From Flammulina velutipes (Eukaryota > Basidiomycota > Agaricomycetes > Agaricales > Physalacriaceae), in assembly GCA_011800155.1 (NCBI GenBank), contig CM022372.1:434001-498000 (forward strand): a stretch of DNA of 64,000 bases. Direction: 5' to 3'. The notes beneath the pieces are model-generated. The model worked only from the letters and a program-made list of their open reading frames with translations, was not told the origin of the DNA and ran no database searches. A program made the translations under genes and the position numbers. Shown one piece after another: positions 45,684 through 55,600 of this stretch (the first letter of the stretch is position 1; each line of letters begins with the position of its first letter).

Positions 45684-46351
45684 ATGGTCCTCGTCCTCGT
45701 AATCGGAGACCTCCACATCCCTCATCGGACACACGACCTCCCCCAAAAATTCAAGAAACTCCTCCTACCAGGGAAGATCCAGCAAATCCTGTGCACGGGG
45801 AACGTATGCGATCGGGAGACGCTCGAGTACCTACGTACCATATCCCCCGATGTGTACCTCGTCTCCGGGGACTATGACGATCCCTCCCTCTCACATGCAG
45901 GCGTCTCGCATACCCTGACGCACCCCCCAATCCGCATTGGCCTGCTGCACGGACACCAAGCCGTCCCCCCCGCTTCGCTCCCCGCCCTCTCGGCTCTGGC
46001 GCGCCAGATGGACGTGGACGTCCTGGTGTCGGGGCATACGCACCTCGTTCAGGCAGTCGCGTACGAAGGGCGGTTCTTCCTTAACCCTGGGAGCGCGACG
46101 GGCGCGTGGGCGCCGGGCGTACAAGGGTGCGTTATCTTCTCTCCTCTTGGACGACGCTGAAGCTTTGTAGGGAGACGACGCCTGCGTTTGCGTTGATGGA
46201 TATACAGGGGCCGGTGGTGGTTACGTATGTCTATCAGCTCGTGGAGGGGGAGGTGCGGGTGGAGAAGGTCGAGTGGAGGAAGGAGGACCCCGTTCCCGTT
46301 CCCGTTAATGTTAACGCGCCGAGTAGTCCAGTGCAGCAGGCTGTTTGGTAG
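45684..46351 (+). CDS. VPS29: Vps29, retromer subunit
   Basis: Two exons, 45684-46126 and 46171-46351, 207 aa, phase-2 intron of 44 nt. The start is at VLVLVIGDLHIPHRTHDLP, followed by FKKLLLPGKIQQILCTGNVC, YLRTISPDVYLVSGDYDD, LLHGHQAVP, DVLVSGHTHLVQAVAYEGRF, FLNPGSATGA and, in exon 2, FALMDIQGPVVVTYVYQLVE. These are the metallophosphoesterase-like motifs of Vps29, which acts as a scaffold between Vps35 and Vps26 in endosome-to-Golgi recycling. Length is slightly above usual because of a C-terminal extension. Its exon 2 is partly duplicated at 47275-47397. Confidence 0.95.
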
Positions 46352-46438
46352 TGCTAGGGGGGAATTCCATATTTCATTTCACAGAACTTGTTTGATAGCG
46401 CGAACGAACGTTAAATAAGCGTCTTTCAGATGCGGTAG

Positions 46439-46534
46439 TACGCCGAGGGGCAATCGAACCCCCACCGCTTGCTCAGGACCTATGAGATGCGTAAAGATGG
46501 AAGGCAAGCATGATAACCATTTTACCATCGGCGT
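46439..46534 (-). tRNA. tRNA-Gly(UCC) with intron
   Basis: Reading the minus strand, a perfect 7-bp acceptor stem ACGCCGA/TCGGCGT with discriminator A, a D arm around GGTAAAATGG and ATCA, anticodon stem CTTGC/GCAAG with loop start CTTCCA (anticodon UCC), an intron of about 23 nt after position 37, and a T arm GGGGGTTCGATTGCCCC. One T-stem pair is mismatched compared with an ideal GGGGG/CCCCC. This is the most complete member of the cluster. Confidence 0.8.
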
Positions 46535-46608
46535 ATAGATCATATGACATGTGGCGCTAGTATCTCACGTCGAATGATATAGCGTGCAAAATATGCACCA
46601 TTACCTAT

Positions 46609-46682
46609 CACGCCGAGGGCGAATCGAACGCCCGCCGCTTGCGCGTCCGTTCCATGGAAGGCAAGCATTTCACCATCGGCGT
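46609..46682 (-). tRNA. tRNA-Gly(UCC)-like gene lacking the D arm
   Basis: Perfect acceptor stem ACGCCGA/TCGGCGT. The D region is shortened: GATGGTGAAATGCTTGCC instead of GATGGTAAAATGGTTATCATGC. Anticodon arm CTTGC-CTTCCA...GCAAG with a short intron. The T stem is GGGCG/CGCCC, a compensated change from GGGGG/CCCCC. Whether it is functional is unclear: loss of the D arm argues against it, the compensated pair for it. Confidence 0.5.
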
Positions 46683-46733
46683 GGCACGATGAAGCGCAAG
46701 CGTGCACAAAAAAAATTAAATCGAACATGCATG

Positions 46734-46783
46734 ACCGAAGGGGAATTGAACCCTTACCGGTAAGCATTTCACCATCGGCGTCT
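46734..46783 (-). pseudogene. Truncated tRNA-Gly-like fragment
   Basis: The minus strand carries GACGCCGATGGTGAAATGC, then a shortened anticodon region and a T-arm-like AGGGTTCAATTCCCCTTCGG. The anticodon and D arm are missing, so this is a remnant. Confidence 0.5.
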
Positions 46784-46961
46784 TGACATGTTGCGCAACT
46801 AAGTCTATGAGTAATTCTTCTTTGATGCACGGAAAGAATCACTGGCGTCCCGGCAAATGTACCGAACCCACCTCCTTAACGTTGAAGCATGATAACCGCG
46901 GCAATATGTGGCGCATCAACCATTCCTCTTGAGAAAAAGAATTGTTATCACTGCTGTCGAG

Positions 46962-47042
46962 TACACAGAGGGGGAATCGAACCCCCACCGCTTGCTTATA
47001 ATGTAATCACGCTGTGGAAGGCAAGCATTTCACCATCGGCGT
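46962..47042 (-). tRNA. tRNA-Gly(UCC)-like gene lacking the D arm, second example
   Basis: Same shortened D region (GATGGTGAAATGCTTGCC) as 46609-46682, anticodon loop CTTCCA followed by an intron of about 25 nt, intact T arm GGGGGTTCGATTCCCCC. The acceptor stem pairs imperfectly (ACGCCGA with TCTGTGT), so it is likely weakened or dead. Confidence 0.4.
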
Positions 47043-47274
47043 AGTTCATGACTGTGGTCAGTGGGCTCGTACTTGCAACCTTCGGCGGTGGTTCTGACTA
47101 TAGAAACACGACTGAGCATCACCCATGGCAGCATGCGTGATTGGAACAAAAGCAGGACGTTGAATATTGATTGGGGGGAATCGCGTCGACGCAGGCAAGT
47201 GCGAAGACCGTTTCATCGTCGGTGTCTGTAGTAGATCTTTCCTAGTCTATGCATTCAAATTTGCTCCGTTTCAG

Positions 47275-47397
47275 CTCTTTAGAGAGACGGCGTTCGTGCT
47301 GGCGATATACAGGACCAGGTGGTTGGAGGGAGATGTGACGGTCGAGTGGACGAAGGGGGATAAGAAAGTACGGGTTCAGGTCGGGGGTCTTTGGTAG
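47275..47397 (+). pseudogene. VPS29: Duplicated fragment of VPS29 exon 2
   Basis: After an acceptor-like CTCTTTAG, the frame reads RETAFVLAIYRTRWLEGDVT, then VEWTKGDKKVRVQVGGLW and a stop. It parallels the last exon of VPS29 (ETTPAFALMDIQ, LVEGEVRVEKVEWRKED, ending W-stop) with an internal deletion. A tRNA-Gly-like sequence follows it at the same relative position as the tRNA after the real gene, so gene end and tRNA were duplicated together. Confidence 0.6.
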
Positions 47398-47480
47398 GGG
47401 CGACCAAATCTCCCGTATATATTTGATAGTAACGTGCACAGAGAAAATCTGAGTAAAAACTTCTTGTCAACACTTCACAA

Positions 47481-47571
47481 TGCGCCGAGGGTAATCGAAC
47501 CCCCACCGCTTGCTATACCAGTATGAACACTGTATAGAAAGCAAGGATGATAACCATTAGCCCATCGGCGT
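47481..47571 (-). tRNA. tRNA-Gly-like gene with altered anticodon loop
   Basis: Full D arm (GATGGGCTAATGGTTATCATCC) and anticodon stem CTTGC/GCAAG, but the loop starts TTTCTA, so in the register of its relatives the anticodon would read UCU instead of UCC. It has a long intron. The T arm has lost one base and the first acceptor pair is mismatched, so it is probably a pseudogene. Confidence 0.4.
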
Positions 47572-47773
47572 ATTTACATTACGTAGATGCTGGATGTCTT
47601 TCAACTGCGTCTAATCTACAGCGTCATCTGCTCTACTCTGCTTTGCTATCAAGTTGCCCTCAGCAACGCAAGATTCTTCAACGGATAACCAAGTATGGGA
47701 ACCCAAGAACGTTCAAACGATCGGGATCACTTGATATGATACCATCACTATCACCACCACCTTCAATTCCAAA

Positions 47774-48535
47774 ATGATTCTCTTCCTTACCCTCCTGTTC
47801 CTCCTCCTGCTCCTCTCCACCCTCCTCTCCAAACTCGACTTCGCCTACCTCTCCCCCCGAATCCGCTGGTGGACATACCACCTCCTCTCCACACCCTCCC
47901 CCTGGTCCGCCCGCACGTGCCTCTTCCGCTTCCGCATCCCCCTCGTCCTCAAAGCCAGCGGCGGAACCAAAAACACCGAAGCGGACGCTCTAAAATTCCT
48001 CAACGCCTCCCTCCAAAATCAAACTCCCATCCCAATCCCAATCCCGAGGTTATACGACTCGTTCTACCTATACGGCTTCACCTACGCCCTCATGTCCAAA
48101 CTCCCCGGTACACCCCTCTACTCCTCCTCCTCCTCCTCCTCTCCAGACCTCGACACCCTATGCGCCCAACTCCACACCACAATGCAACACATCTGGGCCA
48201 TCCCCCAGCCCGCACACCTGCACGGGCAGGTAATGGTCAGCGCGCACGGGGACGGGATATTCTCCCATTCTTCCGACGACTTTGTCGGGCCTTTTGCGGA
48301 GTCGAAGGAAGAAGGGGAAAGGCGGGTATACGCCCATACGGACCTTTTCCCGCAGAATATCCTGGTTGATGAGCGGGGGCGCCTCACAGGTATTATTGAC
48401 TGGGAGAGCGCGGGGTGGGTGCCCATGTCGATGCAGTGGGGGATCTTGAGAGGGAAGGGGAGGTATTCGAATGGGGCGTATGGGGAGGCTTGGGCGAGGA
48501 TCGAGGAGCAGGAAAAGAGGAGGGGGAGGGGATGA
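47774..48535 (+). CDS. Aminoglycoside-phosphotransferase-like kinase, membrane-anchored
   Basis: One exon of 253 aa as read. The N-terminus is a hydrophobic anchor (LFLTLLFLLLLLSTLLS). The kinase-like fold shows FRIPLVLKASGG, LYGFTYALMSKLPGTPLY, the catalytic loop AHTDLFPQNILVDE (H.D....N) and the metal-binding segment GIIDWESAGW. Fungal members phosphorylate unknown small molecules; they are commonly expanded. Family members normally continue with an aromatic W.PEYWE-type motif; here the sequence after ESAGW is unusual and may hide an intron, and another open stretch follows to about 48,840. Decayed copies fill the next 4 kb. Confidence 0.7.
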   Translation: MILFLTLLFLLLLLSTLLSKLDFAYLSPRIRWWTYHLLSTPSPWSARTCLFRFRIPLVLKASGGTKNTEADALKFLNASLQNQTPIPIPIPRLYDSFYLYGFTYALMSKLPGTPLYSSSSSSSPDLDTLCAQLHTTMQHIWAIPQPAHLHGQVMVSAHGDGIFSHSSDDFVGPFAESKEEGERRVYAHTDLFPQNILVDERGRLTGIIDWESAGWVPMSMQWGILRGKGRYSNGAYGEAWARIEEQEKRRGRG

Positions 48536-48869
48536 ACGTTAACTGGGTTGGGCTGGAAGAGGTGTGTTTTCTTCATTTCTGTTTACTGAGAAGTATCCTT
48601 ACATCTAGACAGACGTCGGGGAGAGTGGACGCGGTAGATCCAAGGGAGACGTTCGAGCGAAACGTATCTTTCTCCAACAACGACAACTATATCTTGCTAC
48701 ACGCGTTGAGGTTAGTGGCGAGAAGCTGTATCGCTGGGCCTATCACTCATAATACCCCTCAGGACACCCATCTTTCCGTCTTAGCCCTCCTTCCAACCCT
48801 CAAAGCACAAGGCCAGATATCTCGAGCGCGGTTTCACTAGAAGGCAAAATCAAACCACTCGCATTACAT

Positions 48870-51800
48870 ACTCATTCCCCCTCCGATGTCGATCCTCGAA
48901 TTCGTTTACTCTTCTCAGGACGCTTTTCCATTCCAACCCCGTCGACTCAACACGCTAGTTGTGTATCCCCCTTCCCTCCGAACCGTTCACGGGTGGGAGA
49001 GCGCGGGAGGGGAGGTACTCGAATGGGGCGGGATGGAGGAAAAGAGGGGAAGGGTCGGAAAACGTACGTTGTCTTCATTTCTGTTTGTTGAGGAGTATTA
49101 TTATGTACTTATAGCGAGATAGACTTGTTTCGAACTGTGAAAGCCGAAATCCTTCAATGAAGCTCTTGTTTTCCTGTATCCAACCATCGAAGCACGGGCC
49201 CGGGCATCTCGAGCACTCTCCAAAGTATCGGAAGGCAACCTTCCAACGGCTTGCCCCCCATAGAAACCAATAGAACATCATCCTCCAGAACCCGTCAATT
49301 CCCAAGGTCGTATACTCATCCATCCGCCTTTCCCAAGCCCGTTTCCTCCATACGCTGGCAAAGATTCCCCTCATGGATGTATCTCGTCATGTTCGAGAAA
49401 CATTCTTGTCCCACTCGAATTCCTTCTTTTGTTTGGAATAGAGCAGAGCAGCAGCTTAGCGATTCAACTATAAGTCTCCGACCTTTACTCCATATCCTCC
49501 GTTGTGGGCGTGGATAGAGGTGTAGGCGAAGGAGGAACGCGGGGGTGGCGTCCTCTTCGGATCCAGTGTAAGTACGCCAATCTTAGAGAGCGGCGGCAGG
49601 TCGTTAACGATATTAAAAAGCAGAGACATCAACATCGTTCAGTAGTCAAATGGAGTTTGATTTACCCCTCGATCGTTCCTCGCTAGCGAATGAAGCTGGG
49701 CATCCTGCTACTGCCGTGGCCAATTTTTGCTATAAATGGTGACGGTCTCGTATCATCCGAACGAACCGCCGAACGTGACTAGGTGTATAATTGAACCAGG
49801 TCAGGAACCTCAATTCGTCACCTATGCGCGTTGAAGGCAACGTTCCTACGACACTCTCCTTCGTGTGCTTCGCCCAAGGAAACCTTCTAAAACTACCAGA
49901 ATTTCGTCCTCCAAAACCCGTCAACCCTCGAGATCGTATGATCATCTATACGTCTTCTCGATACATCCAGCGGGGACGTATTTGCGCATCCCCCTCACAA
50001 ACACATTCCCTCTGAATCGTCATAGTTGGGAATCACTCCCGTCTGGGCTCTCTCCTTGTCCGATTCGAGTTCCCTGGACCATATGTTCCCTCTTTCTTTC
50101 GGAGTAGAGCAACCGCGTCTACAAACGTTCTCCACACGCTCAAACATATCCTCTGTTCCCGAGAGCTGTGGACGCGTACAGAGGAGGAAGAGGACTTAAC
50201 ACGGGGACGGCGTCTGCTTCTCTTTTCGATGCCTGATGTACGGCAGGTCCGTTCGTCGAACAGAGGGTGTTCTAGTGATCAGAATTCAGCCTCCCTCCGA
50301 ACACTATTTCTTGCTCAGTGAGTGGCGCCGACTATTACACGAACAGACCACTGAACAATGTGTAGGATAACTCATCGTCAGACCCATCCAAAAGAACTCA
50401 CGAAACGAAGCCTGCCATGATTTCTCTCTCTTGAACTTTTTGTTTCGCCGAATCGAACAGAACTTTCTCAATCCTGCAATCCCGCGGATCTGAACCCCGT
50501 CACCTCGCACTCCGCAACATGCTTCCACCTCAATGGAATATCCTACGTCAAACATGCCATGTCGTCGATGGCGATGGCGATGTCGATGCTCAAGATCGTA
50601 AAACACGGAAGAAGAAAAGGCGGATCGTGGGTCGAAGAGTATGTTTGGCTCGTGGGTAAATGTCAGTTTTCTCTTTATCAGTACATGCGTACTCACATCC
50701 TGCATAGACAGGGAAGATGGATCCAAGGGAACTTCTGAACGCTGCAAGCCGAATCACACACCGCAAGTCGTTTGCTTTCGTCTATCAAGCCACTATGCCC
50801 CGTATTGTGTGAGTAGCGAAAACTATGTGTTATCCAAACAAATCGCTGAACAACTGTCTAGGATGGCTCGTACTCCTTCAACTCGTTATCATACCGCGAC
50901 GGCCGTATCACTTTCACCCCGAAGATCGATCGACTCCAATCCCACCTCTGTCGAAGTTAACACCGATGGCAGCCAAGAAACTCTTCGTCGACGTGATGGA
51001 ACAGAACTGGCAGTCGGCGGGATTGCTGACGACACCATCTCCTACAGAAGGGGCTAGATATTCGCCACACGTCATGTTGCTGGGAGGTTGGATGGTAGAG
51101 ACGATGCGCTGCTGACCTCAACCCCACGTCCAGCGCTAAACCATGATGTCGGTCCTTCCAACTTCCGACGAACAGTGGGGAGTTCCCATGGAAAGCGTCG
51201 CGATTACTTGGGACCTACACGATGCTCGTTAAGAAGGTTATGAAGGAGGAGCGTGCGAGTGGATGCGCGATATGACGTCTGTTCGTCGAAAGACGAAGTG
51301 GGCTGGTCAACACGGTACGTTTTGATTTTTGATTACTTATAAGCGCGTGCGTACTTATACTGTGTATAGACGTCGGGGGGAGTGGCATAGGAGGATCGTT
51401 CGAATGAATCACAAGTTGACCATCCGAGAGAAGAACCTAGTACCCTCCGGATGCCCATATCTTTCTCCCTGCGGACATTCCCCCTGAGCCCTCATACTGG
51501 CGATGCACAGATCCAACGTTCAAGTCGGAACGAAACTCGGGAAACTCCCCGCAATGAATGTCGCCATCCTGAGAAAGCACCTCACTCGACTTCGAGTTCG
51601 GCTTCGCCGAACCTCGTCAAAGGCAGAGAACGTCCTGTCGTTGAGGGCGAGTTTAATCAGCTCGGGACCTAAACTACTCATCCCTCCCCTATCACCCACC
51701 TTTAATAATACGCGCTACCCACTGCGGAGACGTTATGAAAGCGCGCGCGTCCCCTCCACCGACCCTCCATGCATGGATCATCTCGTCGTGTTTGGGAAGC

Positions 51801-52440
51801 GCTGCCGTCTGGGCTCTGTCATGATTCGGAATAGAGCGCATAGTTCTTAAATTGGACAACGTCCGACTCAAGCAAGCTTGACGTTTTCGAGGATCCCACT
51901 GCACTATCACTCGCAAGGCCCACTGCGCGATCTCCCTTCCCAACGAAGCCAGGCTAGTGACCTACATAGGACGACCACATCCCCGCTGATGAGTGTTTCT
52001 CGCATATCACGTCGAACGTACGAAGAGTGTCACTGTCGAGGTGGTTGACCTTCGTTTGGTAGCCTCGTCCATGATCTCCGAATCGGACAGTCATCTCAAG
52101 TACGTATACTTGCGAGGAACGTTCAGATCCGGCGACATTCTCCACTGCTTGGAAACACTCCAACGCCCCGTCCCCAACGATTCTATGAAGGAAATTCTGG
52201 CAGTCTCCGTGTATATGCACAGCGAATGGGGATGATAGCACAGGCGGGAATGGCCTCTTATTTTCCTCCCCCTCGTCGATGCTTCGCCGTCCGCATTTTA
52301 TGTTTGGTTCATCCTCCAGAGTTTAGATAGGTCGTACACGGGCGTCTTGGCGTCTTGCCGAAGAAAATGGTATCGTGGGGAGGAGCACGTCGAGGTAGAT
52401 GCCATGTCGAAGTAGCGGGGGATGCTGTACTGCTACGGTA
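48870..52440. repeat. Array of decayed copies of the kinase gene
   Basis: No intact gene. About 48990-49110 repeats the 3' end of the kinase gene (GGGAGAGCGCGG, GGGGAGGTA.TCGAATGGGGCG, GTCTTCATTTCTGTTT). Later segments near 49250-49530, 49800-50230, 50640-51110 and 51490-51860 share further blocks with each other, for example CATCCTCCAGAACCCGTCAA against CGTCCTCCAAAACCCGTCAA, and CTGGGCTCT. with GGAATAGAGC. Frames are broken throughout. I read this as several rounds of tandem duplication followed by decay; exact unit borders are not resolved. Confidence 0.5.
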
Positions 52441-52692
52441 GGGAGTGTTCGGGTTCGGGTCTATGAGTATACTTTAAACACTTACCGGTACTGGATTTGA
52501 TTTTGTGTATGTGTCGGTGGATACTTACTTCGATTTGGGGGGCACTTGAATTACTTGCTCGAACTTCGGGAGGATTACTTAGACCATTCGTAGCACCGGG
52601 CAGGCGTAGAGTAAGATTGGTAGGAGATAGGAATTGCATAGTTTTGAACACAATATACAGTAAGTACATGAGAGCAATGAGAATGAGTAACA

Positions 52693-55600
52693 CTAAAGTT
52701 CAGAAGGTTGGTAACAAGCTGCCCAATTGGTACCTATGTTTGCCCCGGAAAATTCTAATGAGGTAGATCCTTGAGAAGAAATCACAGCCTTACAAGGCCA
52801 GTGGAGGAAACCATGATGTAAATACTTTGGTAGCCACATCAAGTGTTCATTCTGGGCTGTCATAACCCAACCAGATGGCTGAAGGGTCCAGTCAGGCTTT
52901 TGCCCTTCCATTTGAGTTGAAAAATTCCAGATTCGTAATGAGTTGTCAAGAGAGCCAGAGACAATAAATGATCCATCTGGAGAGAATGCAACAGAGGTCA
53001 CCCAATTGTCATGACCCCTCAGTCTCAATTTCTCTTGTCCAGTTGATACATCCCAGACACGCACTGTTTTGTCCCATGAGCCTGAGACAATAGATGCTCC
53101 ATCTGGAGAGAATGCAACAGAGGTCACTGAATTGTCATGACCTCTCAGTGTCAATTTCTCTTGGCCGGTTGACACATCCCAGACACGCACTGTTTCATCA
53201 TTTGAGCCTGAGACAATAAATGCTCCATCTGGAGAGAATGCAATAGAGTTCACCCCTCTGTCATGACCTCTCAGTATTAATTTCTCTTTGGCAGTTGACA
53301 CATCCCAGACACACACTGTTGTGTCCCATGAGCCGGAGACAATAGATGCTCCATCTGGAGAGAATGCAACAGAGGTCACCTGATCATCATGACCTCTCAG
53401 TATCAATTTCTCTTGGCCAGTTGACACATCCCAGACACGCACTGTTGTGTCCCATGAGCCAGAGACAATAGATGCTCCATCTGGAGAGAATGTAACAGAG
53501 GTCACCTCTCTGTCATGGCCCCTCAGTGTGAACTTCTCTTGGCCAGTTGACATATCCCAGACACGCACTGTTTTGTCCCATGAGCCAGAGACAATAGATA
53601 CTCCATCTGGAGAGAATGCAACAGAGGCCACTGAATTGTCATGACCCCTCAGTGTCAATTTCCCTTGGCCGGTTGACACATCCCAGACACGCACTGTTTT
53701 ATCATTTGAGCCTGAGACAATAAATGCTCCATCTGGAGAGAATGCAATAGAGTTCACCACTCTGTCATGGCCCCTCAGTGTCAATTTCTCTTGGCCAGTT
53801 GATACATCCCAGACACACACTAATTTGTCCCATGAGCCTGAGACAATAGATGATCCATCTGGAGAGAATGCAACAGAGTTCACCCAACTGTCATGGCCCC
53901 TCAGTGTCAATTTCTCTTGGCCGGTTGACACATCCCAGACACGCACTGTTTTGTCCCTTGAGCCTGAGACAATAAATGCTCCATCTGGAGAGAATGCAAC
54001 AGAGGCCACTGAATTGTCATGACCCCTCAGTGTCAATTTCTCTTGGCCGGTTGACACATCCCAGACACGCACTGTTTCATCATTTGAGCCTGAGACAATA
54101 AATGCTCCATCTGGAGAGAATGCAACAGAGGTTACCCAATTGTCATGACCTCTCAGTATCAATTTCTCTTGGCCAGTTGACATATCCCAGACACGCACTG
54201 TTTTGTCCCTTGAGCCAGAGGCAATGATTGATCCATCTGGAGAGAATGCAACAGAGGTTACCCAATTGTCATGACCTCTCAGTATCAATTTCTCTTGGCC
54301 AGTTGACACATCCCAGACACGCACTGTTCTGTCAATTGAGCCTGAGACAATAGATGCTCCATCTAGAGAGAATGCAACAGAGGTCACCCAACTATCATGA
54401 CCTCTCAGTATCAATTTCTCTTGGCCAGTTGACACATCCCAGACACACACTATTTTGTCATCCAAGCCTGAGACAATAGATGCTCCATCTGGAGAGAATG
54501 CAACAGAATTAACAGTTGATTTTACTACAATTGTTATTAATGTGCCTCCATAATTATCCACACCAAAACACTTCATTTTGGGTAGACCTATGAAAGGCTC
54601 TCTTTGAATATGTGACTCAGCTGTGTTCAGTGCAACACATGTTGTTAATGCAGAGATATACAGATGTGGAGTAGACAGAGAAGCTGGTGTCTTTAGAAAC
54701 AAAGTAGCAACTCGTTCAATTGTAGACATTGCATTGAGCAAATTCTGTCCCATGTTGAATGTCTGTTTTGGGAAAATGTCAGATTATCAATGACCTGGTA
54801 ATAAATGTATAAATCATACCTTGCACCATTTCTGAAAGATTGTAATAGTTGTCAAACACTCTCTTTTGATTTCCAAGAGGTTCATCACCTCAATCCAGAA
54901 TAGTCCTTTCTTCTCTACAAAATGTAGTAACTCTTCATTAAAGTGTTCTCCATCTTTGCCTCCTTCAATAAGATGTTTGTTCCAGTAGCGGCATGCATAC
55001 TCAAGAGCACTAACTGATGAGATATACTTTTCAACACGCTCTGGCAGAGCTGGGCTTGTCACCTCAGAGTCAAGAAGATATGATGAAGGGAGTCTACACA
55101 TGTTGAAGTGTAGAGAATTAGACATAACACGTAAACATCCTTGCAAGAATGCAGTGTGAGTTTGTATGTTTTTGCATACAAAATCAGAGCCACAGCGCTG
55201 CTCATTGAGCAGGAAGTCAGAGAATGATGTGTGATATATGTACACATGATCCTTGGACAATTTCAGGACAGCATGAAGGGATTCAACAATGATACGAACA
55301 GCACCAGTATCATTCTCTTGTCCAACAAGTATAGACAGTTCACTAACAGTGAGAGGTTCATATGCAAGGAGAATAGCATGAAGAATAATAAGACGTATAT
55401 CATGGTACTCTGGTGGAGGAGCATTAATAGCTGCACTCACAACTTGCTGATAAAGTGTGTCAATGAGCACATCTCCTCCAGCAGAAGGGACAGCATCATG
55501 ACTGGCAAGAACCTTGGAAACCCTATCCATAACTTGTGAGGGAACAAGCTTGCTTCCGGGTGGTTCAATAAAGCGCAGCATAGTAGCAGCATAGATGAAT

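Noticed and set aside
52915..54515. CRISPR-like regular repeats
   Set aside because: The 126-bp period encodes WD40 repeats; there are no spacers, and the genome is eukaryotic.
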